From: UBA8296 sp031581145
GTDB lineage: Bacteria > Bacteroidota > Rhodothermia > Balneolales > Balneolaceae
Assembly (NCBI GenBank): GCA_031581145.1
Contig: JAVLBP010000010.1
Coordinates: 1-58,231, forward strand
Length of the DNA: 58,231 bases
Direction of reading: 5' to 3'
A model generated the notes under the pieces. That model was not told the DNA's origin. It made no database searches and saw only the letters and a list, made by a program, of their open reading frames with translations. Both the position numbers and the translations under genes were made by a program. Positions 35,055-43,063 of this stretch are shown one piece after another. Every line of letters starts with the position of its first letter. Positions within the stretch are counted from its first letter, which is position 1.

Positions 35055-35696
35055 ATGTTTTCAAATAAAAATCAGCCAGCACATACGTCAGAGCGCTTTA
35101 ATAGCCTGACCCACATGGTAGGTCTTGTGGCTGCCGTTGTGGCTGGGGGAATGTTGATCTGGGCCACGGTGATGGATGGGGCATTATGGAAAATCCTCAG
35201 TGCCACGCTCTATGTTAGCTCACTCGTAGCGTTGTATACCACCTCTACCCTCTATCATGCGACCACAGGGATTGCGAAAAAAGTCTTCCAAAAACTCGAT
35301 CATATCGCAATTTACATGCTGATTGCAGGGAGTTACACCCCATTTTTACTCGTCGAAATTGAGCAATCGGTGGGGTGGCCGATATTTGCAGTGGTATGGA
35401 CACTCGCCATTGCTGGCATTATCATCGAGTTACTCCCCGGGAAACGGCAGCGTGTCTTAGCCATTCTTATGTATTTCGCGATGTCATACGCCATTTCTAC
35501 ATACAGCGGATCGATACTGGCTGATCTGCCTCATAACGGTCTGTTTTGGTTGCTCCTGGGAGGGATCTTTTACACAGGTGGAGTCGTTTTCTATGTTATG
35601 GACAAGAAGTTCCGTTATGCCCATGCCATTTGGCATCTTTTTGTACTCGCAGGGAGTGCGAGTCACTATGTGGTGATCTTTTCAATCTTAGCCTAG
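35055..35696 (+). CDS. Hemolysin III / PAQR family membrane protein
   Basis: A 213-residue, seven-helix protein with the family motifs ERFNSLTHMVG, STLYHATTG, KLDHIAIYMLIAGSYTPFL and the terminal YAHAIWHLFVLAGSASHYV. The conserved His, Asp and Ser residues of PAQR-type putative hydrolases are present (LYHAT, DH, and HLFVLAGSASH). Called hemolysin III historically; a lipid or membrane-homeostasis role is more likely. I chose ATG 35055 over TTG 35046. Confidence 0.88.
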   Translation: MFSNKNQPAHTSERFNSLTHMVGLVAAVVAGGMLIWATVMDGALWKILSATLYVSSLVALYTTSTLYHATTGIAKKVFQKLDHIAIYMLIAGSYTPFLLVEIEQSVGWPIFAVVWTLAIAGIIIELLPGKRQRVLAILMYFAMSYAISTYSGSILADLPHNGLFWLLLGGIFYTGGVVFYVMDKKFRYAHAIWHLFVLAGSASHYVVIFSILA

Positions 35697-35758
35697 GTAG
35701 CCTATCGTTGGGCTCAAACTAGGTAACCTGTCATTAGGCTCAACCTAGGTAGCCTCTG
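35693..35758. repeat. 26-bp tandem array between hemolysin III-like and mutL
   Basis: CTAGGTAGCCT at 35693, CTAGGTAACCT at 35719 and CTAGGTAGCCT at 35745 give two full 26-bp units plus half. GGCTCAA also recurs in register. It runs from the stop of one gene to the stop of the convergent mutL. Confidence 0.88.
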
Positions 35759-37591
35759 TTAGGAAAAATAGCTTGCAAGGTCTTCCATGGACCACATTTG
35801 TACAATTTGACGCCCCAACGGGTCATGCCAAGGATCTTGGCATGCAAATAATTGATCTGCCAAGGCTTCCATCTCTTTCATGGTTAATGATTTACCTCTC
35901 GGTATAGCAGCATGCACTGCGTAGGCAATGGCGACTTTTTCGATTCGAGAGAACCCTTTCTTGTGATCGAGCTCTCGAAACTGATCCAGCACTTCTTGCA
36001 AGATGGACTTTTCCCCTCCTTGTGATAAATCGGCAGGCACGCCACTCAGCATCACGGATCGGCCCGACAATAGATCAACAGAAAATCCCATGCGTACCAG
36101 TTCTGGCTCTAGTTCTTTGACCAACTCATAATCTGAGGCTGATAACTCAATGGTTTGGGCAAACAACAATTGCTGAGATGATGGCAGGGCTTGCGCAGAG
36201 TCCTCCATGGCCTGGTCATATAATATCCGTCGATGCGCTAGGTATTGATCAATCATGCATAATCCTGATCGGGTATGACTCAGGATATACTGACGGTGGA
36301 GTTGCCAAAAATTCTTGGTGCTTGACTCAAGAGTTGCTACTGTTTGGGCCTGAGGGGACTCATTTCTGCTGTAATCATTAGTACCATAATCACTTGTGCT
36401 ATAATCATTAGTGCCATAAACCGTGTCTGCAATGGATTTGCCTGCACCCCCTTTGAGTGTTGAGTACCCAAAGGATTGGAGCCCTTTTTCAAAATTGGCC
36501 ATAGGATTTGTCGACGACATCCCACGGCCTGATGAGTAACCGCCAGATGAAAAACCTGCCTCACCACCCTTGTCGATCTGCTCGTCTTGCCACTCACTAG
36601 GATTCATATTGGGCACACCTAAAGCTTGGTTCAACGTCTTACGAACCACTGAGGCAACAAGACGTTGCACGCTCCGTTCATCGCTAAATTTGATCTCAAG
36701 CTTTGCGGGGTGGACATTCACGTCTACATCTTCTGAATCCATCTCAAGGAACAACGAAAAAAACGGAAATTCACGCCCTTGCGTCCAAGGCTCGTACACC
36801 TTAAGGACGTGATACATCAAAATTTTGTGTTGAATGGGGCGCTGGTTCACAAAAAAGAACTGTTCCCCTCTCGTTTTTTTCGTCAATTTCGGATCAGATA
36901 TCACCCCTCTGACACGCAACAAACCAGCGTCTTCATGGACGGGAATGAGGCTTGCACGAAGCGAAGCCCCAAACAACGCAACCGCCCTATCGACATACGT
37001 CTCGACGGATGGGAGTTGATAGACCGGCTCACCGTTGGCAAAACATTCAATATGAACCTGTGGATGGGCTAAGGCTGTTTGTTGAACGATCTGCAACGCA
37101 TTTTTGAGCTCCGTAGCATCGGTGCGCAAAAACCGTTTACGAGCCGGAACATTGTAAAATAACTGATCCACTTGCACGCGAGTCCCAGGTTCCACTGCAG
37201 CAGGTTCAAAGGTTTTTTGTTGCCCACCATGCACCACCATCCGATGGCCTACCTCATCCCCCAGTCGCTGACTTCGAACCTCCATATGTGACACCGAAGC
37301 GATAGACGCCATCGCTTCCCCCCGAAACCCCAGTGTCGAAATCGATTGTAAGTCCTCCACAGCCTTAATTTTTGAGGTCGAATGTGCCTCGAGGCAAAGC
37401 TGCAAATCGGTCGGGGACATACCACACCCATTATCCTCTACCTGGATGCGTTCTTTGCCAGCGGCCTCCAACCGTACCACGATATGTGTGGCACCGGCGT
37501 CAATCGCATTATCTAAAAGTTCTTTAACGACAGAGGCTGGACGCTGTACCACCTCCCCTGCAGCGATTTTGTTCGCCAACTCAGGGGACAT
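35759..37591 (-). CDS. mutL: DNA mismatch repair protein MutL
   Basis: GHKL ATPase core: KIAAGEVVQRPASVVKELLD with Glu24 and Asn28, DNGCGM (53-58), and GFRGEAMASIASV. The C-terminal domain contains DQYLAHRRILYDQAME at about 448, where endonuclease-type MutL has DQHA(x)2E(x)4E; His and both Glu are replaced, so nicking activity is doubtful. The linker has the repeat YGTND-YSTSD-YGTND-YSRNE from a 15-bp array. The only canonical start is ATG 37591, slightly later than in relatives; upstream in-frame codons continue family-like sequence (ALITKM) but have no ATG, GTG or TTG before a stop. Confidence 0.93.
   Translation of the reverse strand: MSPELANKIAAGEVVQRPASVVKELLDNAIDAGATHIVVRLEAAGKERIQVEDNGCGMSPTDLQLCLEAHSTSKIKAVEDLQSISTLGFRGEAMASIASVSHMEVRSQRLGDEVGHRMVVHGGQQKTFEPAAVEPGTRVQVDQLFYNVPARKRFLRTDATELKNALQIVQQTALAHPQVHIECFANGEPVYQLPSVETYVDRAVALFGASLRASLIPVHEDAGLLRVRGVISDPKLTKKTRGEQFFFVNQRPIQHKILMYHVLKVYEPWTQGREFPFFSLFLEMDSEDVDVNVHPAKLEIKFSDERSVQRLVASVVRKTLNQALGVPNMNPSEWQDEQIDKGGEAGFSSGGYSSGRGMSSTNPMANFEKGLQSFGYSTLKGGAGKSIADTVYGTNDYSTSDYGTNDYSRNESPQAQTVATLESSTKNFWQLHRQYILSHTRSGLCMIDQYLAHRRILYDQAMEDSAQALPSSQQLLFAQTIELSASDYELVKELEPELVRMGFSVDLLSGRSVMLSGVPADLSQGGEKSILQEVLDQFRELDHKKGFSRIEKVAIAYAVHAAIPRGKSLTMKEMEALADQLFACQDPWHDPLGRQIVQMWSMEDLASYFS
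36372..36416. repeat. 15-bp tandem array, 3-4 units, inside mutL
   Basis: TAATCATTA (36372), TAATCACTT (36387), TAATCATTA (36402) and a fourth partial copy at 36417, period 15. They encode the YGTND/YSTSD repeats in the linker between MutL domains. Confidence 0.85.
36525..36554. repeat. 15-bp duplication inside the mutL linker
   Basis: GATGAGTAAC at 36531 recurs as GATGAAAAAC at 36546, with related flanks, encoding SSGGY/SSGRG-type peptides. It is a second small array in the same MutL linker. Confidence 0.55.
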
Positions 37592-37685
37592 CTTGGTAAT
37601 GAGTGCATCTGTATGGTCGATAAAGCGTTTCCTTTAGACAGGCAAATTAACAGTCAAATAATGAGAAGGTTGACGGCTGATCCTT

Positions 37686-37883
37686 CTAGATAAGGATCCA
37701 AAGAACAATGACAAGCAAAACCACCATGGTTAAGATTCTCAGTCCTTGCGAGCCTTTACGTCGCCTAGACGTATCAATCTTAATGGAGCGTTTTTTTCGC
37801 TCCTCTTCATTCGGGTCATAATATCGAGTTGGCAAATCAAACGAGCGGGGACGCCGTGTCTTGCCAAACATGGGTGAGAGCAT
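37686..37883 (-). CDS. Small membrane-anchored protein
   Basis: A 65-residue protein with a basic N-terminal part (FDLPTRYYDPNEEERKKR) and a single C-terminal helix (LTMVVLLVIVLWILI). Bacteroidota genomes often have short proteins with a 'RYYDP...EER' segment of unknown role, which supports this being real. The start is ATG 37883; ATG at 37871 is possible. Located between mutL and icd, divergent from icd. Confidence 0.6.
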   Translation of the reverse strand: MLSPMFGKTRRPRSFDLPTRYYDPNEEERKKRSIKIDTSRRRKGSQGLRILTMVVLLVIVLWILI

Positions 37884-37913
37884 GTGATTCAGACAGATGT
37901 GTGAACTACGTTA

Positions 37914-37921
37914 TACCTTTG
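37914..37921 (+). promoter_or_regulatory. Candidate -7 element of the icd promoter
   Basis: TACCTTTG matches the Bacteroidota -7 consensus TAnnTTTG. A convincing TTG element upstream is not obvious. It would give an icd leader of about 110 bases. Confidence 0.25.
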
Positions 37922-37998
37922 CATAAAGATAAAGGTTTCAGAATGATTTTGTACTTTTAGCTTCGATTTGGAATTGAATCTATAATAAAAAAACTGCC

Positions 37999-38020
37999 TC
38001 GTAATTGTCCAAGATTACGA
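37999..38020. promoter_or_regulatory. Inverted repeat in the icd leader
   Basis: TCGTAAT (37999-38005) and ATTACGA (38014-38020) are a perfect 7-bp inverted repeat with an 8-base centre, 17 bases before the icd ATG. It could be an operator or a small leader hairpin. Confidence 0.4.
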
Positions 38021-38037
38021 CTTAAACATCCGTTACC

Positions 38038-39288
38038 ATGAGCTTTGAAAAGTTGACAGCCCCCACAAAAGGAAATCTTATTGATGTAGCCGAAGACGGT
38101 ACGCTGAGCCCCGGGAATCATCCAATTATCCCGTTTATTGAAGGGGATGGGATCGGGGTTGATATTACCCCAACCATGAAGCATGTGGTCAATACCGCCG
38201 TTGAAAAAGCCTACAACGGAGAGAAGGCTATCGAGTGGTTTGAGGTGTATGCCGGGGAAAAGGGGCTTGGACTCTATGGAGAGAATGAGTGGCTCCCAGA
38301 AGATACGCTTAAGGCGTTAGAAACGTACAAAGTTGGGATCAAAGGACCTTTGACTACGCCTGTGGGTGGTGGGATTCGCTCGATTAATGTGGCGATACGT
38401 CAAAAGTTAGACCTCTATGCATGTGTACGACCGGTGAAGTATTACGCGGGGACCCCAAGCCCTGTGCGTCAGCCCGAGCTTACCGATATGGTGATTTTTC
38501 GCGAAAACACAGAGGATATTTATGCAGGTATTGAGTACCAAGCGGGAACCGAGGAGAATGCCAAGCTTCGCGATTACCTCACAAACGATATGGGGGTGAA
38601 AAACATCCGCTTCCCCGAAAGCTCGTCATTGGGCATCAAGCCGATATCCATCGAGGGTACCGAACGGTTGGTCCGCTCAGCCATCAACTATGCCATCGAC
38701 CAAGGTCGAAAGAGTGTCACACTTGTTCACAAAGGCAATATCATGAAGTTTACCGAGGGGAGCTTTAAAAGTTGGGGCTATGAGCTTGCAAAGCGTGAGT
38801 TTGGGGCCAAAGAAATTGATGGTGGGCCTTGGTGCGAGCTGCCCAATGGCATCATTATCAAGGATGTGATTGCCGATGCATTTTTGCAACAAATTCTCAC
38901 GCGTCCAGCCGAGTATGATGTGATCGCCACCATGAATCTTAATGGAGATTACATCTCAGATGCGCTTGCCGCTTGTGTGGGGGGAATTGGGATAGCGCCT
39001 GGGGCCAACGTCCATTATGAGAACGGTATTGCGGTGTTTGAAGCAACGCACGGAACGGCACCAAAATATACAGGGCAAGATAAAGTCAATCCTGGGTCGT
39101 TAATCCTATCTGCGGTGATGATGCTTCGTCACCTTGGCTGGGGTGAAGCCGCAGATTTGGTCGAGCAAGGGCTCGAAAAAGCGATCTCCAATAAGCGTGT
39201 GACCTACGATTTTGAGCGGTTGATGGAGGGTGCGACGCTACTCAAATGCTCTGAATTTGGGGACGAAATTGTCAGAGGGATGGCGTAA
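38038..39288 (+). CDS. icd: NADP-type isocitrate dehydrogenase
   Basis: Oxidatively decarboxylates isocitrate in the TCA cycle. It is the bacterial homodimeric type (416 residues): PFIEGDGIG, the substrate loop GGGIRSINVAIRQKLD (with the Ser that IDH kinase modifies in E. coli), FRENTEDIYAGIEY, LVHKGNIMKFTEG, and FEATHGTAPKYTGQ with the NADP-preferring region around KVNPGS. The leader contains an inverted repeat. No aceK is visible. Confidence 0.95.
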   Translation: MSFEKLTAPTKGNLIDVAEDGTLSPGNHPIIPFIEGDGIGVDITPTMKHVVNTAVEKAYNGEKAIEWFEVYAGEKGLGLYGENEWLPEDTLKALETYKVGIKGPLTTPVGGGIRSINVAIRQKLDLYACVRPVKYYAGTPSPVRQPELTDMVIFRENTEDIYAGIEYQAGTEENAKLRDYLTNDMGVKNIRFPESSSLGIKPISIEGTERLVRSAINYAIDQGRKSVTLVHKGNIMKFTEGSFKSWGYELAKREFGAKEIDGGPWCELPNGIIIKDVIADAFLQQILTRPAEYDVIATMNLNGDYISDALAACVGGIGIAPGANVHYENGIAVFEATHGTAPKYTGQDKVNPGSLILSAVMMLRHLGWGEAADLVEQGLEKAISNKRVTYDFERLMEGATLLKCSEFGDEIVRGMA

Positions 39289-39310
39289 TTATAGCGCCTA
39301 TCCCAATGTT

Positions 39311-39338
39311 GATTAGCAAAGGTAGATTAGCGAAGCTC
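39311..39338. repeat. 14-bp duplication between icd and the DegP-like gene
   Basis: GATTAGCAAAGGTA at 39311 recurs as GATTAGCGAAGCTC at 39325. It spans the 38-base convergent spacer and the stop of the protease gene. Confidence 0.65.
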
Positions 39339-40694
39339 TTCTGAGCCCATCAATGTCACGGAGCGTTGAATACGCTGGCCATCTCGTAGAAGCGTTAGTT
39401 GGACAGATTCACCAGGACGATGAAGGGCAATCCGTTCTTGAAGTTGATTGCTTTCGCGAACGCTTACATCGTTGACAGCCACAATTACGTCTTCAGTTTG
39501 GAGTTGATTGAAGGCATTGCTCTCCTCCACAACACCCACAACAAGAACCCCAGCGACCTCGTCCAATGCGAGTTCTTCTGCAATGGCATTATTCACAGAG
39601 GCGATCGTCACTCCCAGTAATCCCCGTTGAGCCTCACCTATCTCGATAATGTCCGTGGCAACTTTAAGAGCCAAATTACTCGGCACGGCAAACCCATACC
39701 CCTGGTAGCTTCCACTACGACTTGCAATAGCGGTATTGATCCCTACAAGTTCGCCTCTAAGATTGACCAACGCACCACCACTGTTGCCCGTGTTGATGGC
39801 TGCATCGGTTTGAATAAAACTCTCGATACTCAAAGCATCCTCGATAATTTCTACTTGGCGACTCAATGCGCTAACAATCCCTGCTGTGACGGTAGATCGT
39901 AACCGAAATGGATTCCCAATGGCTAAGACCCAATCACCCACGACGACATCATCAGAATCTCCCACTGTCACAGCGCTCAAGTCATCTGCCTCAATTTTTA
40001 GCACAGCGATGTCCGTGCTCGGATCGGTGCCAACGATCACAGCGTCATATTCACGGTTATCGGCAAGGGTCACACGGACATCACCTTGACTGGCACCGTC
40101 AATGACATGAGCATTGGTTAATATGAACCCATCTTGGCTGAGCACTACACCACTGCCCATCGCACTCACTTTGGGGTGGCGGTACGATTGGCGAGGCTCT
40201 TGTGATGGGCTCGGAGCTTGATTGTCTTGTGACTCATCATCCTGTTGCTCTTGCCCACCCTCTCGCTGTTCATTCTCTTGGCTGCCGTCATCATCTTGGC
40301 CCCTGTCGCCAAACCATTCCTCCTGCATACGGCGTGACCCAAAAAAATCGACTTCAACCATTGCTTCGACGGAGACAACAGAGGGTGTCAACTCCGAGGA
40401 TATGGACTGAAAGGTCATCCCCATGGATTCCAACGATGGGATCACATCTGAAGTGCCAGAACGTTCGTTTAATGCACCTTCAGTGGAGGATCGTGTAGAG
40501 GACAGCTCAGATGTACTTGAAGCGGCGTTCCGCTCCGCTGTTCGAATTTCTGTAATGCGTACAACGTCTGGTCTTGCCTCTGAGGCAAGTCGTGACTCCA
40601 TCACCACAGGGGTGAGGTTTAGCACAAGAAGCGCACCGACTGCACCGGCTAAGACGATACTTGTGATCCATAAAAGAAAGGTGCGTGTTGACAT
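39327..40694 (-). CDS. DegP/HtrA-like trypsin-family periplasmic serine protease with one PDZ domain
   Basis: An N-terminal membrane anchor (residues 6-26), a low-complexity Ser/Glu/Gln/Asp stretch (about 125-170), a trypsin domain with triad His196 (LTNAHVI), Asp228 (STDIAVLK) and Ser305 (GNSGGAL), then a single PDZ domain (about 355-450; GLLGVTIASV). The anchored, one-PDZ layout is like DegS or HhoA-type proteases in envelope stress response. It is convergent with icd and followed upstream by recO on the same strand. The acidic linker has no clean DNA repeat. Confidence 0.9.
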   Translation of the reverse strand: MSTRTFLLWITSIVLAGAVGALLVLNLTPVVMESRLASEARPDVVRITEIRTAERNAASSTSELSSTRSSTEGALNERSGTSDVIPSLESMGMTFQSISSELTPSVVSVEAMVEVDFFGSRRMQEEWFGDRGQDDDGSQENEQREGGQEQQDDESQDNQAPSPSQEPRQSYRHPKVSAMGSGVVLSQDGFILTNAHVIDGASQGDVRVTLADNREYDAVIVGTDPSTDIAVLKIEADDLSAVTVGDSDDVVVGDWVLAIGNPFRLRSTVTAGIVSALSRQVEIIEDALSIESFIQTDAAINTGNSGGALVNLRGELVGINTAIASRSGSYQGYGFAVPSNLALKVATDIIEIGEAQRGLLGVTIASVNNAIAEELALDEVAGVLVVGVVEESNAFNQLQTEDVIVAVNDVSVRESNQLQERIALHRPGESVQLTLLRDGQRIQRSVTLMGSEELR

Positions 40695-40770
40695 AAAAGA
40701 TTGACGACTACTTGTGATGGGAAACTTTGGTGATGGGGAGATATTGCCCGCCTAAGAGAAAACCTACGAG

Positions 40771-41583
40771 TTACGAGTCAAAAAACCACAAGGCGTCCGA
40801 CTTTCGAGGCTTTAATCCTCCCACGTGATATCCTAGATAACGATCCAAATGGTGAATTAGTTGCATCCATTCCGACGGAGGTCGAGAGGAATCTTCCAAG
40901 GCTGCTGCCCCTTTACCCTGGGCAACAGACTGGATGAGTGAGGCTTCCATCGGACTTAAGGAAAGGGAGCTTACCCCCACGGCTTGAGTCGTGAGCGAGC
41001 CATCCTCAATGGTAAGATAAATAGGCTGGGTGGATCCAGATTCTAGATTCTGTTGGGCTAGGTTCTGCTGGTCTAGATTCTGTTGGGCTAAATACTCTTG
41101 CCACTGCTCCGGATCCATAGGCTGGATGCCAAAGCCCAACACCTCCGCTACACGACATTGAAATGCCGCGAAGGAGTGAAATAGTCGATCCGTGGATGAT
41201 TGTGATGAGAGCCATGAGAGATAATTGGCGGTTGTCGTAAATAAGGCTTCGTTTTGCTCCCCGTCGTGGATGAGCTGGCCTACAAGCTCCATCACACTGG
41301 ACACCAAGGCTAATCCCTCCATTTTGGAACGTAAGGCATACGTATCCACCCAAATAGATACCTCTTTCGCCGTTTGGACTCCCCTTGATGATTTTACGTA
41401 AGCTACCCCTTCAACCATGCAACCCGGGTCGAAAAGACCTTTGTAGGGACTCTTGGGCTTTCTAGCCCCGTTGGCCATGACCGCCATACGTCCATGAGCT
41501 CGGGAAAAGACTGTGGCAATCACCCCAGATTCACCATAATCAACCTTTCGCAAGATAATCCACCGATCTTTTTCTAGAGTCAT
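40771..41583 (-). CDS. recO: DNA repair protein RecO
   Basis: RecO helps RecA load on SSB-coated DNA in gap repair. The N-terminal OB-fold shows IILRKVDYGESGVIATVFSR and GARKPKSPYKGLFDPG; the helical C-terminal part carries FAAFQCRVAEVLGF. Length 270 residues, close to normal. At about 165-184 it carries the repeat LAQQN-LDQQN-LAQQN-LESGS from a 15-bp array, within the zone where some RecO proteins hold a zinc site; no such cysteines are seen. Divergent from trkA. Confidence 0.88.
   Translation of the reverse strand: MTLEKDRWIILRKVDYGESGVIATVFSRAHGRMAVMANGARKPKSPYKGLFDPGCMVEGVAYVKSSRGVQTAKEVSIWVDTYALRSKMEGLALVSSVMELVGQLIHDGEQNEALFTTTANYLSWLSSQSSTDRLFHSFAAFQCRVAEVLGFGIQPMDPEQWQEYLAQQNLDQQNLAQQNLESGSTQPIYLTIEDGSLTTQAVGVSSLSLSPMEASLIQSVAQGKGAAALEDSSRPPSEWMQLIHHLDRYLGYHVGGLKPRKSDALWFFDS
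41031..41090. repeat. 15-bp tandem array, 4 units, inside recO
   Basis: GATTCTGTTGGGCTA at 41046 and 41076 are identical; 41061 (GGTTCTGCTGGTCTA) and 41031 are diverged copies. They encode the xAQQN-type repeat in RecO. Confidence 0.87.
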
Positions 41584-41592
41584 GGCCGTAAC

Positions 41593-41612
41593 ATCTTGTT
41601 TTTACACAAGAT
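41593..41612. promoter_or_regulatory. Inverted repeat between recO and trkA
   Basis: ATCTTGT (41593-41599) and ACAAGAT (41606-41612) with a 6-base centre. It lies in the divergent spacer, 10 bases from the recO start. It may be an operator or a hairpin in the recO leader. AAACCTTGTT also occurs twice 19 bases apart (41626 and 41645). Confidence 0.4.
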
Positions 41613-41686
41613 ACCCAGCATGACAAAACCTTGTTGCTCAGTGTAAACCTTGTTAATTTTCATCGTCCCGTAATAAACCCATTCTT

Positions 41687-43063
41687 TTGAAAAAAAAGAT
41701 TGTAATCGCTGGCGCAGGTGAAATCGGGTTAGACCTCGCCAAAGTGTTAACCGCAGAGAAGCATGATGTAACCATTATCGAGCGGGATGACGATGCCAAG
41801 AAAGCGGCACGGGAGCTTAATGTACGACTTGTCGAAGGAAATGCCACGTCCTCGTCGAAGCTACGCGAGGCGGGGGTCGCCAAAGCGGACTTCATGATTG
41901 CGGTGACCAGTGACGATGGTGCAAATATGCTCGCGTCCATGGCTGCCAATAAAATGGGGTGTGGCAAAGTCATTGGCCGGATTAGAGAAATGGAATTATC
42001 GGGAGGAGATTGCCCACTAGAGGCTTCTGATCTTGGCATGGATGTCAAAATTCATCCCGAAGAGGAGGCGGCCAATGAAATTGTGATGTTATTGAAGCGA
42101 ACGGTTGCAAGTGACATTGTCGAGGTCGCTGATGGGTCATTGCAAGTGATTGGCATTCGGCTTCCAGGAGATGCCCCAGTGATTGGTCAGACGATACGGT
42201 GGTTTGATGAGCATCATCCTGAAATTGACTTTAACGTGATCGCCCTCAATCGCAAGGGCAACACACTCATGGCCAAAGGGGATCATAAACTCCTCAAAGA
42301 TGATCAACTTTTTGCACTGGCACGCAACAATGACATTGCCAAGCTCATCGAAACGACGGGGCGCAAAGAGACCAACATTGACGACATCCTCATCGCGGGT
42401 GGATCTGGGGTTGGGGAGATGATTATTCACAAAATTACCTCGGATCCAGAGCTCTCGAAGCGCGATTGGAACATTAAGTTGCTTGAACCCAATGAGGACC
42501 GTGCCAATCAATTGGCCAACCGGTTCCCTAACGTGCGAGTGCTGCATGGGGAGCCGACCAATCCAGATATCCTTGCTGTAGAAGGCATTGGGGACATGGA
42601 TGCGTTTTTGGCTGTCACAGATGATGAGGAGTCAAATATCATCTCATGTCTTATGGCAAAGCATTTGGGCGTTCAAAAGACGGTTGCATTGATTTCTAAA
42701 AAGGAATACATCCCCATTAGCCAAACCATTGGGTTGGATGCAGCGGTCAACACCAAGCTTGCGGCGTCCAATGAAATCCATCGCCATGTCCGGGGTACTA
42801 CAGTGAAGTCGATCACATCGTTGCATGGTATCACAGCCGACATCATCGAAATGAAGGTGTCTGCTGGGAGTAAAGTCGACGGCAAGGCGATTAAAAAGGT
42901 AAGCTTCCCAGGAGGGGCTGTTGTTGGAGCCATTTGGAGCGGCGAGGCGTCGACGGCGGAGATTGTGACGGGCAACTCCATCATGAAAGCAGGAGATCAG
43001 GTTATGCTTTTTGCGCAGGCCAACTACTTGGATCGTTTGAGCGATCTATTTCAGGGATCATGA
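41687..43063 (+). CDS. trkA: Trk potassium uptake regulatory subunit TrkA
   Basis: A 458-residue peripheral membrane protein with two Rossmann (TrkA-N) domains, starting with VIAGAGEIGLDLAKVL and ILIAGGSGVGEM (second half), each followed by a TrkA-C domain. It binds NAD(H)/ATP and gates TrkH. The start appears to be TTG at 41687, since the first glycine-rich motif begins 6 residues later and no ATG is available. The stop overlaps the trkH ATG (ATGA), so the two are coupled. Confidence 0.95.
   Translation: MKKKIVIAGAGEIGLDLAKVLTAEKHDVTIIERDDDAKKAARELNVRLVEGNATSSSKLREAGVAKADFMIAVTSDDGANMLASMAANKMGCGKVIGRIREMELSGGDCPLEASDLGMDVKIHPEEEAANEIVMLLKRTVASDIVEVADGSLQVIGIRLPGDAPVIGQTIRWFDEHHPEIDFNVIALNRKGNTLMAKGDHKLLKDDQLFALARNNDIAKLIETTGRKETNIDDILIAGGSGVGEMIIHKITSDPELSKRDWNIKLLEPNEDRANQLANRFPNVRVLHGEPTNPDILAVEGIGDMDAFLAVTDDEESNIISCLMAKHLGVQKTVALISKKEYIPISQTIGLDAAVNTKLAASNEIHRHVRGTTVKSITSLHGITADIIEMKVSAGSKVDGKAIKKVSFPGGAVVGAIWSGEASTAEIVTGNSIMKAGDQVMLFAQANYLDRLSDLFQGS

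Noticed and set aside
40205..40310. Gln/Glu/Asp-rich linker of the DegP-like protease as another tandem array
   Set aside because: The amino-acid composition is biased, but I could not find a regular DNA period as in the other arrays.
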